The position numbers were made by a program, and so were the translations under genes. From Paenibacillus sp. J45TS6 (lineage in GTDB: Bacteria; Bacillota; Bacilli; Paenibacillales; Paenibacillaceae), in assembly GCF_018403285.1 (NCBI RefSeq), contig NZ_BOSJ01000001.1:310001-374000 (forward strand): DNA of 64,000 bases, written 5' to 3'. Of this stretch, positions 63,824 to 64,000 are shown piece by piece; the stretch's first letter is position 1; each line of letters starts with the position of its first letter. The notes beneath the pieces are model-generated. The model saw nothing but the letters and a program-made list of their open reading frames with translations, searched no databases and had not been told where the DNA came from.

Positions 63824-64000
63824 TTAGTATTTACGAATATATCATATGATAAATAAAAAGGCAACAGATTTTAATATGTCACATTCATAAATACATTAAG
63901 TGAAGATGCTAACCTTTCTAAACTATCCATATCATTCTCTAACACTCCTCTCTGATTTATACCTCTCTATATAATTTTTAGTTTCCCATCTAAGCAGAAG
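63824..64000. other. 177 bp AT-rich end of window with no recognised gene
   Basis: I see no open reading frame of useful length, no RNA gene and no clear promoter. The stretch is AT-rich, the likely upstream region of the tRNA or of a feature beyond the edge. Confidence 0.6.

Overview
The window looks like chromosomal core DNA of a low-to-moderate G+C Gram-positive endospore-former, most likely Paenibacillus or a close relative in the Paenibacillaceae. This rests on Bacillus-type gene content (PrkC/PrpC, RemA, CcpA, AcuA, YlaN, YlbF/YlbG, YtxJ, YktB, RqcH), strong GGAGG-type ribosome binding sites, frequent TTG/GTG starts, intrinsic terminators with long T tails, and several proteins whose style I associate with Paenibacillus (a PBP1A with fibronectin type III repeats, copper-amine-oxidase-like domain proteins, an XPB-type helicase pair). 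No phage, transposase, CRISPR array or restriction system is visible. The species assignment is inference.

Region 1 (1-17.9 kb, almost all minus strand). Read in the direction of transcription this is the conserved Bacillus block calcium ATPase - yicC/yloC - remA - gmk - rpoZ - coaBC - priA - def - fmt - rsmB - rlmN - prpC - prkC, joining replication restart, CoA synthesis, GMP synthesis, translation initiation (formylation and deformylation), rRNA methylation and a Ser/Thr phospho-signalling pair. Many neighbours overlap by 4 bp or lie 4 bp apart. Between the ATPase and yicC sit dapF, a yitJ-type methionine/methylene-THF enzyme and a divergent thioesterase.

Region 2 (18-29 kb): RqcH ribosome-rescue factor, a PHP-domain phosphoesterase, a LysR regulator, an unknown protein, ylbG and ylbF (RicF), a translationally coupled pair of an XPB-type helicase and a Helicase_C_3-like partner, a CBS protein and an M20 amidohydrolase.

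Region 3 (29-38 kb): YugN, the septal SEDS protein FtsW, an Asp23 protein, a calcium/proton antiporter, YlaN, an HPr-like protein lacking the catalytic histidine, an M29 aminopeptidase, a putative lipoprotein and a GAF-GGDEF protein.

Region 4 (38-55 kb): rpsD with a promoter and long leader, PBP1A, the acsA/acuA divergon with a cre-like site, mtnN, ccpA, ytxJ, an unknown Cys-rich protein, a PfpI-family protein, a two-gene PTS operon (IICBA permease plus Enzyme I) with a recognisable promoter, a CoA-binding protein, a divergent EPSP synthase, a rhodanese and shikimate kinase. Carbon control is a theme: CcpA, the acetate-activation module it probably represses, Enzyme I of the PTS, and an HPr-like protein that keeps only the regulatory serine position.

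Region 5 (55-64 kb): 6-phosphogluconate dehydrogenase, YktB, arginine decarboxylase SpeA, several small proteins (DUF1292 with a His-rich head, a copper-amine-oxidase-like domain, a basic Cys protein, DUF3892, a GNAT enzyme, a small lipoprotein), then an isolated tRNA-Val(GAC) and 177 bp with no recognisable gene. I found no convincing wholly new multi-gene system. The best leads are the XPB helicase pair, the His-less HPr homologue, the divergent EPSP synthase, the operator-like palindrome in the PTS promoter, and a 14-bp tandem repeat before the antiporter.
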